From positions 744,001 through 808,000 of the forward strand of contig OY763929.1 of the NCBI GenBank assembly GCA_963667675.1: DNA of 64,000 bases. The letters are read 5' to 3'. The stretch comes from G963667675 sp963667675. GTDB taxonomy: Bacteria; Chloroflexota; Dehalococcoidia; Lucifugimonadales; UBA3495. The notes under the pieces are model-generated. The model made no database searches, was not told where the DNA came from, and saw nothing but the letters and a program-made list of their open reading frames with translations. Below, piece by piece: positions 1 to 7,860 of this stretch (position 1 is its first letter; the number at the start of each line of letters is the position of its first letter). The position numbers and the translations under genes are program-made.

Positions 1-306
1 TTCAACAACGGCAGCCTGGGCATGGTCCACCAGTGGCAGGACCTCTTCTACGACAAGGACTATTTCGCCACCGTCTACTCCGGCAACCCCGACTTCGTCA
101 AGCTGGCCGAAGCCTACGGCATCCCCGGCGTCAGGGTCACCGCCAAGGAACAGGTGGCCGGCGCCATCCAGCAAGCCATGGAGACCCCGGGACCAGCGGT
201 CATCGACTTCGTGGTCGTCCCGGAGGAGAATGTCTATCCCATGATCCCGGCCGGGGAATCGGTTAAGGAAATGATGGAAGAGCCCATCCCCGAGAGCATC
301 GAATAG
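1..306 (+). CDS. ilvB: Acetolactate synthase large subunit, C-terminal part (partial at window edge)
   Basis: The open frame enters from the left edge and stops at the TAG at 304-306, so only about the last 101 residues are present. The start FNNGSLGMVHQWQDLFY is the ThDP-binding C-terminal domain of acetohydroxyacid synthase, which joins two pyruvates, or pyruvate and 2-oxobutyrate, in the first committed step of Val/Leu/Ile synthesis. The tail with NVYPMIPAG is typical of AHAS large subunits. ilvN, ilvC and leuA follow on the same strand. A second, complete ilvB lies at 33999-35702; the two share the FNNG.LGMV.QWQ and NVYPM.P motifs but differ clearly elsewhere, so they are paralogues. Confidence 0.95.
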   Translation, partial: FNNGSLGMVHQWQDLFYDKDYFATVYSGNPDFVKLAEAYGIPGVRVTAKEQVAGAIQQAMETPGPAVIDFVVVPEENVYPMIPAGESVKEMMEEPIPESIE

Positions 307-309
307 GAC

Positions 310-345
310 CCTGCATAGAGTCCTGCATAGAGTCCTGAATAGAGT
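310..345 (+). repeat. Three tandem 12-bp repeats between ilvB and ilvN
   Basis: CCTGCATAGAGT occurs at 310-321 and 322-333, followed by CCTGAATAGAGT at 334-345. The array fills most of the 48-bp ilvB-ilvN gap. It carries no evident Shine-Dalgarno and its function is unknown; it may simply be a slippage-derived spacer. Confidence 0.8.
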
Positions 346-354
346 ATTGAACAG

Positions 355-921
355 ATGAACCCCAGCGAACAGCACCACACTTTAGTGGCCCTGGTGGAGG
401 ACCGCCCCGGCGTCCTCACCCGGATAGCCAGCATGTTCCGCCGCCGCGGCTTCAACATCGCCAGCCTCGCTGTTGGAAAGAGTGAGCAGCCCGGCCTTTC
501 CCGCATGACCTTCGTCGTCACCGGCGACGAGGATACCGTCTCCCAGGTTACCAAGCAGCTCGACAAGCTCATCGAGGTAATCCGGGTGTCCAACATCAGC
601 AGCGAAGAAATGGTCGCCAGGGAACTGGCCCTGGTCAAGGTCAAGGCCACCGCCGAATCCCGGGCTGAAATCATCCAGATAGTCAACCTGTTCCGCGCTG
701 GCATAGTCGACGTGGGCGCACAGTCCATGGTCATAGAGGTCACCGGAGAGGAAGACAAGATCAGCGCCTTGCACGACCTTCTGGAGCCCTTCGGAATCGT
801 CGAGATGCTCCGCACCGGCGTGGTGGCCATGGTCCGGGGACAGTCCAACGGCCGCGGCAACGACGACGTAGGTTCAGTCGCGCATCTCAACCAACTCAAA
901 ACTATCGGGGAAAAGCGTTAG
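355..921 (+). CDS. ilvN: Acetolactate synthase small (regulatory) subunit
   Basis: A 188-residue protein, somewhat longer than the usual 160-175. The N-terminal ACT domain opens with HTLVALVEDRPGVLTRIAS, and the pattern of a Gly/Asn-rich turn (RRRGFNIASLAVG) is that of IlvH/IlvN. The C-terminal half (from about residue 80) is the ACT-like domain that contacts the large subunit. The protein stimulates IlvB and confers valine feedback inhibition. It lies 48 bp after ilvB and 4 bp before ilvC, so it is probably cotranscribed with both. The ribosome-binding site is weak. Confidence 0.95.
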   Translation: MNPSEQHHTLVALVEDRPGVLTRIASMFRRRGFNIASLAVGKSEQPGLSRMTFVVTGDEDTVSQVTKQLDKLIEVIRVSNISSEEMVARELALVKVKATAESRAEIIQIVNLFRAGIVDVGAQSMVIEVTGEEDKISALHDLLEPFGIVEMLRTGVVAMVRGQSNGRGNDDVGSVAHLNQLKTIGEKR

Positions 922-925
922 CAAT

Positions 926-1921
926 ATGGTAAATGTGTATTACGACAGCGACGTAGACATGGGCGTCCTCGAAGGCAAGACAATAGCCGTCATCGGCTAC
1001 GGCAGCCAGGGACACGCCCACTCCCTCAACCTCAAGGACAACGGCCTCGACGTGATCGTCGGCCTCTACCAGGGCAGCCGCAGCCGCGCCGCGGCCGAGG
1101 AAGCCGGGCTCAAAGTTGCCGACGTGGCCCAGGCCGCCGCCGCCGCCGACGTGGTGATGGTGGTGATTCCCGACCACGTCCAGGGCCGCACCTACCGGGA
1201 CGAGATAGAACCCAACCTCCAGTCGGGCAACGCCCTCATGGTCGCCCACGGCTTCAGCATCCACTACCGGGAAATAGTCCCCCCGGACAACGTGGACGTG
1301 ATGATGGTTGCCCCCAAGGCCCCCGGCCACCGCATGCGGGAGCTGTTCGTCGACGGCATCGGCGTCCCCTCCCTCGTCGCCGTGCACCAGGACGCCACCG
1401 GCAACGCCAAGCAGGTGGCCTTGGCCTACGCCAAGGGCATCGGCTGTACCGGCGCCGGCGTGCTGGAGACCACCATCAAGGACGAGACCGAAAGCGACCT
1501 GTTCGGCGAGCAGTCCATCCTCTGCGGCGGGGTCACCGCCTTGGTCAACGCCGCCTTCGAGACCCTGGTCGAAGCCGGCTATCCCAGGGAGATCGCCTAC
1601 TTCGAGTGCCTCCACGAGCTCAAGATGATTGTCGACCTGATGTACCAGGGCGGCCACAACTACATGCACTACTCCGTCAGCGACACCGCCGAGTACGGCT
1701 CCCTCAGCCGCCGCGACCGCATCATTGACGAGCACGTTCGCGAGAACATGCGGGCCGTCTTGAAGGAAATCCAGGACGGCACCTTCGCCCGTGAGTGGAT
1801 AGCCGAGAACGACGAGGGCCGCCCCCGCTTCGCGCCCATGCGTGAAGCCGCCCAGACCGCTCCCATCGAGTCCGTCGGCAAACAGCTCCGGGCCATGATG
1901 CCCTGGCTGGACCCCAAATAG
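926..1921 (+). CDS. ilvC: Ketol-acid reductoisomerase (class I)
   Basis: A 331-residue protein, the usual length for short class I KARI. The Rossmann motif GYGSQGHAHSLNLKDNG near residues 25-41 binds NADPH. The knotted C-terminal domain carries the Mg-binding acidic residues in KDETESDLFGEQSILCGG and the FECLHELK stretch. It isomerises and reduces acetolactate or acetohydroxybutyrate to the dihydroxy acid. It starts 4 bp after ilvN, with GGGGAAAAG upstream as a plausible ribosome-binding site. No ilvD is visible nearby, so the next pathway step must be encoded elsewhere. Confidence 0.97.
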   Translation: MVNVYYDSDVDMGVLEGKTIAVIGYGSQGHAHSLNLKDNGLDVIVGLYQGSRSRAAAEEAGLKVADVAQAAAAADVVMVVIPDHVQGRTYRDEIEPNLQSGNALMVAHGFSIHYREIVPPDNVDVMMVAPKAPGHRMRELFVDGIGVPSLVAVHQDATGNAKQVALAYAKGIGCTGAGVLETTIKDETESDLFGEQSILCGGVTALVNAAFETLVEAGYPREIAYFECLHELKMIVDLMYQGGHNYMHYSVSDTAEYGSLSRRDRIIDEHVRENMRAVLKEIQDGTFAREWIAENDEGRPRFAPMREAAQTAPIESVGKQLRAMMPWLDPK

Positions 1922-1968
1922 ATAACCGGTTCGCTTAAGAAAACAGCGGTTTAGAGGAACGAATACAC

Positions 1969-2073
1969 ATGACTCAGGAGACGTTGAGAGTAGTTCACCG
2001 TCGCACCACGGTCTTGGCAGGGCTGGGTGTGGTGGACTACGTGACCCTGCTGCATCCTTCCCGGGACCAATAG
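1969..2073 (+). CDS. Possible 34-residue small ORF in the ilvC-leuA gap
   Basis: An ATG at 1969 is preceded by AGAGGA and gives a 34-residue peptide beginning MTQETLRVVHRR and containing five Leu codons, two of them adjacent. It occupies most of the otherwise empty 256-bp gap before leuA. A role as a leader peptide is conceivable, but there is no Leu run and I see no terminator pair between it and leuA. It may be chance. Confidence 0.2.
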   Translation: MTQETLRVVHRRTTVLAGLGVVDYVTLLHPSRDQ

Positions 2074-2104
2074 ACCCAGGGGCCCTCGCCGGGAGACTCT
2101 TGTA

Positions 2105-2133
2105 CCGTCATTCCGGCCCCCGAGCCGGAATCT
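2105..2133 (+). repeat. Dispersed palindromic repeat, family 2
   Basis: A 29-bp element with an internal palindrome (ATTCCGGC...GCCGGAAT). It matches 28 of 29 bases, in inverted orientation, at 44726-44754. It lies 45 bp before leuA. Confidence 0.75.
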
Positions 2134-2177
2134 GGGTGGGGCCCAAGAATCCAAGCAAATTAGGGAAGGGAATAGAA

Positions 2178-3737
2178 ATGGCTGACAATAAAGTCCTCTT
2201 TTTGGACACCACTCTCCGGGATGGAGAACAGTCCGCTGGCATCGGCATGACCGGCGATGAGAAAATGGAAATCGCCCGCCAACTGCAAAAGATGCGGGTG
2301 GACATCATCGAGGCCGGCTTCGCCGCCAGTTCCCCCGGCGACTTCGAGGCCGTCTCCAACATCGCAAGAGAAGTCCAGGGGCCCATCATCGCCTCCCTGG
2401 CCCGCGCCGTGCCCAACGACGTCGACCAGGCTTGGCAGGCGGTGAAGCACGCCGAAAAGCCCCGCATCCACGTCTTCCTCTCCTCCTCCGAGATTCACCA
2501 GCTGCACCAGTTGCGCAAGAACCGGGAGGAGGTCATGGACATGGCCGTGGCCATGGTCGAACGGGCCAGGAGCTATTGCCCCGACGTGGAATTCTCACCC
2601 ATGGACGCCACCCGCACCAACCCCGATTACCTGTTCCACATGCTGGAAGAGGTAATCCGGGCCGGCGCCACCACCATCAACATCGCCGACACCGTGGGCT
2701 ACGCCATACCCTCCGACTTTGCCGGCCTGCTCCGGCAAATCAAGGCCAACGTGCGCGGCATGGACAAGGTGAACCTCAGCGTTCATTGCCACAACGACCT
2801 GGGCTTGGCCGTTTCCAACAGCCTTGCGGCAATCGAGGCCGGCGCAACCCAGGTCGAGGGCTGCATCAACGGCATCGGCGAACGGGCCGGCAACGCCTCA
2901 TTGGAAGAGATAATCATGGCCGTGGACACCCGCAAAGACCTCTTCCAGGCCGATATCGGCATCGACACCACCCAGATTTATCCGTCCAGCCGCCTGGTCA
3001 GCCGCATTACCGGCATGTCCGTCCAGGCCAACAAGGCTGTGGTCGGAGAAAACGCCTTCCGCCACGCCTCCGGCATTCACCAGGACGGGGTGCTGAAAGA
3101 CCGCTCCACCTACGAGGTGATGCAGCCGGAGCGGGTGGGTGTGCCCGGCAGTTCTCTCGTCTTGGGCAAGCTCAGCGGCCGCGCCGGCTTGCAGGCCCGC
3201 TTGGAGTCCCTGGGCTACCAGCTCTCCCGCGAGGAAATATCCAACGTCTTCGAGTCCTTCAAAGTCCTGGCCGACAAGAAGCGTGAGGTCACCGACCGCG
3301 ACCTGGAAATTCTCATGGACGAGGAGAAGCGCATCTCCAGCGAGCCCGTGAGCTACACCCTCGACCAAGTGCAGTTCAGCGGCGGCGACCACGGAATCGC
3401 CACCGCCACCGTGCGGCTGTTCGATGCCGAGGGCGTGCCTACCACCGACGCCGCCACCGGCAACGGCCCGGTCAACGCCATCTGCAACGCCATCGACCGC
3501 GCCATCGGTGTGGTCAACAAGCTGGTCGACTTCAACGTGCAGGCGGCCACCGAAGGCCGCGACTCGCTGGGCACCGTCACCATCCGCATCGAAAACGCCG
3601 GCAAGACCTACACCGGCCGCGGCGCCGACACCGACATCGTAGTAGCCAGCGCCAAGGCTTACCTGAGCGCAGTCAACCGCCAGTTGGCCTCCGACGAGGC
3701 CTCCGCCATGCCCCAGGCCGGCGCCACCCCGGACTGA
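2178..3737 (+). CDS. leuA: 2-isopropylmalate synthase
   Basis: A 519-residue protein with the DRE-TIM (HMGL-like) barrel: LDTTLRDGEQSAGIGM near the N-terminus, HCHNDLGLAVSN with the metal-binding His residues, and GIGERAGNASLEE. The region after about residue 385 is the LeuA allosteric domain that senses leucine. It condenses acetyl-CoA with 2-oxoisovalerate, opening the leucine branch. The ATG at 2178 is chosen because AGGGAAGGG lies just upstream and homology begins at residue 4; an earlier in-frame ATG at 2100 would start inside a repeat. A strong hairpin follows at 3747-3781. Confidence 0.97.
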   Translation: MADNKVLFLDTTLRDGEQSAGIGMTGDEKMEIARQLQKMRVDIIEAGFAASSPGDFEAVSNIAREVQGPIIASLARAVPNDVDQAWQAVKHAEKPRIHVFLSSSEIHQLHQLRKNREEVMDMAVAMVERARSYCPDVEFSPMDATRTNPDYLFHMLEEVIRAGATTINIADTVGYAIPSDFAGLLRQIKANVRGMDKVNLSVHCHNDLGLAVSNSLAAIEAGATQVEGCINGIGERAGNASLEEIIMAVDTRKDLFQADIGIDTTQIYPSSRLVSRITGMSVQANKAVVGENAFRHASGIHQDGVLKDRSTYEVMQPERVGVPGSSLVLGKLSGRAGLQARLESLGYQLSREEISNVFESFKVLADKKREVTDRDLEILMDEEKRISSEPVSYTLDQVQFSGGDHGIATATVRLFDAEGVPTTDAATGNGPVNAICNAIDRAIGVVNKLVDFNVQAATEGRDSLGTVTIRIENAGKTYTGRGADTDIVVASAKAYLSAVNRQLASDEASAMPQAGATPD

Positions 3738-3746
3738 GTAACTACG

Positions 3747-3781
3747 CTGCCCCCGGAGGTCTACGCCGCCTCCGGGGGCAG
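3747..3781 (+). terminator. Hairpin after leuA
   Basis: A perfect 13-bp GC-rich stem (3747-3759 with 3769-3781) and 9-nt loop, starting 10 bp past the leuA stop. There is no T-tract, so termination may be inefficient or Rho-assisted, but position and strength fit the end of the ilv-leu operon. Confidence 0.6.
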
Positions 3782-3823
3782 CCGGCTCGCTCGCTAAGAC
3801 CATAGCATCCCATGGGGCCGGGG

Positions 3824-3858
3824 CCCGTTCGTCCTGAGGCTCTCGAAGGGGGAACGGG
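3824..3858 (+). repeat. Dispersed palindromic repeat, family 1
   Basis: The element begins CCCGTTCGTCCTGAGG and ends GGGGGAACGGG, so its ends pair. Related copies lie at 3937-3971, 5076-5124, 23492-23528, 24681-24705, 27183-27212 and 32019-32042. Confidence 0.8.
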
Positions 3859-3936
3859 TGTGGGGGGAGCCGCTCTCGCCCTTGCCAAGTGGGATATCCA
3901 GGATGGGTCTAGTGGTGAGCCCTGAGCCCCGGCTGT

Positions 3937-3971
3937 CCGTTCGTCCTGAGGGAAATCGAAGGGCGAACGGG
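3937..3971 (+). repeat. Dispersed palindromic repeat, family 1
   Basis: The core is CCGTTCGTCCTGAGG, then ATCGAAGGGCGAACGG. It lies about 80 bp from the previous copy, in the convergent gap between leuA and the MBL exonuclease gene. Confidence 0.8.
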
Positions 3972-3991
3972 CCCGCCCCGAAACGAAAACC

Positions 3992-4984
3992 TCAAACCAA
4001 CTTCATCTGAAACCCGCCGTCATCCGGCCGTCCCGCGCCGTCCAAATGCACCGCCGGGTACCCCAGTCCCCGCAGGTGCGCCGCCAACTCGGGAAACCCG
4101 TTGACCGTGTACACCTCCTTGGCCCCTACCGCACCCACATAGTCCACCAGTTCCTGGAAGTCGGCGTGGTCGCTGTAAGGCAGGTCCGCGTCGCCCGGAC
4201 GGCCCCAGCGGCTTCGGCCGTCCGCGGCCCAACCCGTCAGGTTCATGACCCGCAGCCCGCGTACGCCATTCAGCACGTCCCGGCCCGCCTTCCCGGGAGG
4301 GCATATCACCACCCTCCCCTCGGGCCACCGGCCATCGAACGCCTTGAGCGGACCCGGAAAAGCCACTCCACCTTCTTCGTATGCCCTGGCCACCCGGTAA
4401 ACGCTCTCTTCCACAGCCACGTCGAAGCCCATGCCCTGCAGTAGGTGCAGCAACTCCTGGGCCTTCCCCAATCGCCAGGCGTGAATCACCGGACTCTCCC
4501 CGCGCTCTATCCACGAGCCCAGGATCCGGCAGGCGGTGTCCAGCGTCTGCTCTTCCGGCGGGAACGCGTATTCCGGCCTGCCGTAGGTGGCTTCCATCAC
4601 CAAAATGTCGCAAGACACCGGCTCCAGCGGTTCGTTGGTGGGGCTGGGCCGGGGCTTGAAGTCCCCCGTATAGAGCAGCCTCTCACCGGTGTTCTTGTCC
4701 GTCACCAACACCTGCGCCGATCCCAGGCAGTGGCCGGCGGGATGCAGTGTAATGGTGTACTCCTCGGCATCCAGCGGCTCGCCGTAGTCCAGTAGCATGG
4801 GACTGGACCCGTTCAAATACTCGGCCAGCAACAGCCCCGTGTTCCGGGTCATCACCGGCCGTTGGTGCTTTGCGGTGTGGTCCGAGTGGGCGTGGGAGAT
4901 AAGCCCGAACTCCCGCCGTCGGCGGGAGTCCAGCCACAGGTCCAGCTTGGGAAGATGCACTCCCCGTTGAAACCCTACTTCCAA
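3992..4984 (-). CDS. MBL-fold exonuclease (YSH1/ligase-associated type)
   Basis: A 330-residue metallo-beta-lactamase-fold protein. The HxHxDH metal motif is in LISHAHSDHT near residue 30; HPAGHCLGSAQV and YTGDFKPR follow, then LVMEATYGRP and a C-terminal YSDHADFQELV. This order (MBL, beta-CASP-like insertion, D-x-H) is that of predicted exonucleases related to mRNA 3'-processing factors and ligase-associated nucleases. Substrate is not determinable here, and no ATP-dependent ligase gene is adjacent. It is convergent with leuA and divergent from the peroxiredoxin gene. The start is the first ATG, with TTGGAAG upstream. Confidence 0.8.
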   Translation of the reverse strand: MEVGFQRGVHLPKLDLWLDSRRRREFGLISHAHSDHTAKHQRPVMTRNTGLLLAEYLNGSSPMLLDYGEPLDAEEYTITLHPAGHCLGSAQVLVTDKNTGERLLYTGDFKPRPSPTNEPLEPVSCDILVMEATYGRPEYAFPPEEQTLDTACRILGSWIERGESPVIHAWRLGKAQELLHLLQGMGFDVAVEESVYRVARAYEEGGVAFPGPLKAFDGRWPEGRVVICPPGKAGRDVLNGVRGLRVMNLTGWAADGRSRWGRPGDADLPYSDHADFQELVDYVGAVGAKEVYTVNGFPELAAHLRGLGYPAVHLDGAGRPDDGGFQMKLV

Positions 4985-5075
4985 CCCTTCCCTCCCCGCA
5001 CGAATTCACTCACCGCAATAGATTCCTGCGCCACCCTTTATTCCAGGCGCGTCCACCATCGCATGGCCTGAGCCG

Positions 5076-5124
5076 CGGCTGTTCCGTTCGCCCTGAGGCC
5101 CTCGAAGGGGGAACGGAACAGCCG
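5076..5124 (+). repeat. Dispersed palindromic repeat, family 1 (long stem)
   Basis: The best palindrome of the family: 14 bp at 5076-5089 pair perfectly with 5111-5124 (CGGCTGTTCCGTTC and its complement). The inner sequence is the family core CCCTGAGG...CTCGAAGGG. It lies in the divergent region between the exonuclease and peroxiredoxin genes. Confidence 0.85.
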
Positions 5125-5223
5125 CCGTTGTGCCATCGAATCTCGTCTCGCCGTGGAGTATAATACCCCCCGGGCCCGTTTCCAACGTAGCACGGCCCAC
5201 ACGTCACCTAACCTGGAGGAACC

Positions 5224-5688
5224 ATGCCCGCAGAAGTCGGCGACGCTGCGCCCGATTTTACCCTACCCGCCACCGGACAACAGGACATCTCCCTCGGCCA
5301 GTACCGGGGACAAAAGCACGTGGTCCTGTCCTTCCACGTGCTCGACTTCACCGGCGGTTGAACCACGCAAGCCATCTCCTTCCGGTCGGCCAACGGCCGG
5401 TTCGAGGAGAGCGATGCCCAGGTTCTGGGCATTAGCTGCGACCACGTTTACGCCCACCAGGCTTGGGCCACGTCCATGGGTGGACTGCCCTACCCCTGCC
5501 TGGGCGACTGGCATCCCAAGGGCAAAATGTCCGCCGACTACGGCGTGTGGAACGAAGAGCGCGGCGCCCCCAACCGGGCCGTGATCGTCGTAGATAAGCA
5601 GGGCGTCGTCCGATTCCGGCGCATCTACGAGGCTGGCGTTCTGCCCGACCCCGATGAGATACTGCAGGTCATCCGGGGGCTGGGCTAG
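5224..5688 (+). CDS. Peroxiredoxin with in-frame TGA at the peroxidatic position (probable selenoprotein)
   Basis: The frame runs from ATG 5224, after GGAGGA, to TAG 5688: 154 residues if the TGA at 5359-5361 (codon 46) is read through. Codons on both sides give one continuous AhpC/TSA-type peroxiredoxin: GDAAPDFTLPATG near the N-terminus, VLSFHVLDFTGG-U-TTQAISF around the active site, and a C-terminal half with PNRAVIVVDKQGVVRF. In this family the residue after FTGG/FTGV is the peroxidatic Cys that reduces peroxides, so TGA replaces exactly that residue. Selenocysteine peroxiredoxins are an established family. A hairpin suited to a bacterial SECIS lies 26 nt downstream. A chance nonsense mutation at this one codon is less likely but not excluded. 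The selA/B/C/D genes are not in the window. Confidence 0.82.
5382..5400 (+). promoter_or_regulatory. Candidate bacterial SECIS hairpin
   Basis: CCGGTC (5382-5387) pairs with GGCCGG (5395-5400), allowing one T-G pair, around the 7-nt loop GGCCAAC. The loop begins 26 nt after the TGA and opens with two G residues. Known bacterial SECIS elements sit within the coding region just after UGA, with a small G-containing apical loop about 16-37 nt away. An alternative fold is a 5-bp CGGCC/GGCCG stem with a 3-nt loop. Confidence 0.6.
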
Positions 5689-5705
5689 GGGACCGGAAAG
5701 GAAAC

Positions 5706-5725
5706 GGGCGGGCCAACGCCCGCCC
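5706..5725. terminator. Hairpin between convergent genes
   Basis: GGGCGGGC (5706-5713) pairs with GCCCGCCC (5718-5725) around CAAC. It lies between the peroxiredoxin and greA-like stop codons, so it could act in both directions. There is no T-tract. Confidence 0.5.
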
Positions 5726-5758
5726 AATCCATGTGCGGTTCGCTCAGGAAAGTCCCGG

Positions 5759-6583
5759 TCAGGCCTTGATTGACTTGATTACGTAGTGCAATGTGCCCTT
5801 GGGTACGTTGACCGTAACCTCGTCGCCTACCGTCCGGTCCATCAGCGCCTGGCCCACCGGCGACACCGTGGAAATCTTGCCCGACGCCGCATCCGCTTCC
5901 CTGACGTCTACTAGGGTGTAATTGGCCTTCTTGCCCGTGTCCGCGTGCTCCAGGGTCACCCGCGCCCCAACCACCACCCGCTGGCTGGCCCGCCGCGAGG
6001 ACTCGTTACGCAGGATCTGGGCGTTGTTGATGGCCGATTCCAACTCCCGGATGCGGGATTCGGTCAGGGCCTGCCGTTCCTTGGCCGCGTCCAAGGGAGC
6101 GTTTTCCCGGAAGTCCTTGTCCGCCATCGCCAGGCGAATGTCTTCTATCACGTTGATCCGGTCCACCTTCAGGACCTCTAATTGTGCCACCAGCCTGTCG
6201 TACCCTTCTTGCGTCAACTGGCTGCCCTGCTCCTCCCGGTTGGCCGGGGCGCTCTTCTTCCCGCTGCCCTTGCGTCCCCTGGGAATTCGCAGATGCGACG
6301 CCAGGCCGTTCTGGATCCACCCCTCATCCTTCCAAAACCCCAGGAAGGCTTTCACCGAACTCAGCCGCTGGGCCGCTTCCTGGCCTCCCTGCCCCGCTTT
6401 CTCGGCATAGCTGGCTACTTCGGCTGGCGTCACCTCCACCACGTTCCTTTCCCGCCCGCAGTTATCGACGAACCGCGTCAGCGCCCGGTGGTCCAACTTC
6501 GCCCCCGCCCCGTTCTTCTTTGATGCCAGGAACATGGTTAAAGCTTGCGAAATGGATGGCTTGGCGTCAGTGGTCACCTTCAA
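5759..6583 (-). CDS. greA: GreA transcription elongation factor with an N-terminal recombinase-like domain
   Basis: A 274-residue protein; ordinary GreA is about 158. Residues from about 118 on are GreA: a coiled coil with the tip ADKDFRENAPLDAAKERQ, matching the acidic-tip GDLSENAEY-type loop that enters the RNA polymerase secondary channel, then an FKBP-like domain ending GTLHYVIKSIKA. GreA stimulates cleavage of backtracked transcripts. The first 100 or so residues (SISQALTMFLASKK...LASHLRIPRGRK) resemble the SAM-like core-binding domain of tyrosine recombinases, including its helical pattern and terminal 'N-hydrophobic-PRG'. A basic linker joins the two. No catalytic recombinase domain is present. 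Nothing suggests two genes: there is one continuous frame. Confidence 0.85.
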   Translation of the reverse strand: MKVTTDAKPSISQALTMFLASKKNGAGAKLDHRALTRFVDNCGRERNVVEVTPAEVASYAEKAGQGGQEAAQRLSSVKAFLGFWKDEGWIQNGLASHLRIPRGRKGSGKKSAPANREEQGSQLTQEGYDRLVAQLEVLKVDRINVIEDIRLAMADKDFRENAPLDAAKERQALTESRIRELESAINNAQILRNESSRRASQRVVVGARVTLEHADTGKKANYTLVDVREADAASGKISTVSPVGQALMDRTVGDEVTVNVPKGTLHYVIKSIKA

Positions 6584-6861
6584 TACCTCCAGCGATTTGC
6601 CAGGTTGCTAACCTAAGCTAAGCCTTTGCGAAACCCAGCACAATCGCCTTTGCCGCATATTAAATCCACCATATATTGTCGACGCAATGACTGCTTTTCG
6701 GTGCGACATGCTGAACCTACGTATCACTCGTGAGAAGCCATCCGATATGATATCAGGTTCCAAATGGGATGGCAAACAGCCAACCACGCCGGCAAGTTGT
6801 ATACTACCGCCCGTAATACAATCCGCATCAGATGCCCTGTATCCCTTATAGGAGGACCACC

Positions 6862-7833
6862 ATGAAGGCAGTGCAGATAGACGAATACGGCGGCCCAGAG
6901 GTCCTGAAATACCGGGATGTCGCCGACCCGACTCCCGGCCCCGGCGAGGCCGTGGTCGACGTTCAGGCCATAGGTGTCAACTTCACCGATACCTATAGCC
7001 GGGCCGGTGTCAACCCGGTCCCCAGCTTGCCTTGGACCGTCGGCGTAGAGGCGGCCGGCGTGGTCAGCGCCGTCGGCCCCGAAGTATCCGAGGTTGCCGA
7101 GGGCGACAACGTGGCTTTCTGTTCCTTTCCACCCGGTTGCTACGCAGAAAAGGTCGCAGTCCAGTCATGGCGGCTGGTCAAGCGGCCTGAGGGAGTCGAC
7201 GCCCGGACGGGAGCCGCCGCCATACTCCAGGGCATGACCGCCCATTACCTGTGCCACTCCACCTATGCGGTGCAGGAGGGCGACCGCGTACTGGTCCACG
7301 CCGGCGCAGGCGGTACCGGCCTGCTCCTCACCCAGATGGTCAAGCGTCTCGGCGGCTACGTCTTCTCCACCGTGTCCACCGAGGAAAAGGCCGAGCTTTC
7401 CAGGGCCGCCGGAGCAGACCACGTGATTCTGTACACTCAGCAGGACTTCGCCGAGGAGGTCAAGAGCGCCACCAACGGCCAGGGCGTCCAGGCAGTCTAC
7501 GACGCAGTCGGCCAGACCACCTTCGACCAGAGCGTCAGTTGCCTGGCCCGCCGCGGCTACATGGTGCTGTACGGACAGGCCAGCGGGGCCCCGGACCCCG
7601 TCGACCCTCGCCGCCTGGGACCAGGCTCCCTCTACCTCACCCGCCCGGGGCTGGCCGATTACATGGCCGACAGGGATGAACTGGAGAAACGCTCCACCGA
7701 CGTCCTCGATTGGGTCCAGTCCGGCGAACTCAAGCTCAGGGTCGAGCACGTGTTTTCCCTTGGCGATGCCGCGGAAGCCCATCGCCAGTTGGAGGGACGG
7801 GCCACTACCGGCAAACTCCTCCTCATTCCCTGA
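6862..7833 (+). CDS. qor: Quinone oxidoreductase (zeta-crystallin-type MDR)
   Basis: A 323-residue medium-chain dehydrogenase/reductase without zinc ligands. MKAVQIDEYGGPEVLKY is the typical Qor N-terminus; VLVHAGAGGTGLLLTQMVK is the NADPH-binding glycine motif. It reduces quinones one electron at a time using NADPH. ATG 6862 is preceded by AGGAGGACCACC, a strong ribosome-binding site, which favours it over the in-frame ATG at 6832. The last codons (HRQLEGRATTGKLLLIP) recur as fragments at 11216-11257 and 14979-15035. The RND gene follows 27 bp later. Confidence 0.93.
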   Translation: MKAVQIDEYGGPEVLKYRDVADPTPGPGEAVVDVQAIGVNFTDTYSRAGVNPVPSLPWTVGVEAAGVVSAVGPEVSEVAEGDNVAFCSFPPGCYAEKVAVQSWRLVKRPEGVDARTGAAAILQGMTAHYLCHSTYAVQEGDRVLVHAGAGGTGLLLTQMVKRLGGYVFSTVSTEEKAELSRAAGADHVILYTQQDFAEEVKSATNGQGVQAVYDAVGQTTFDQSVSCLARRGYMVLYGQASGAPDPVDPRRLGPGSLYLTRPGLADYMADRDELEKRSTDVLDWVQSGELKLRVEHVFSLGDAAEAHRQLEGRATTGKLLLIP

Positions 7834-7860
7834 TAGCCGGGCCCTGTTCCTACTCTCCAA

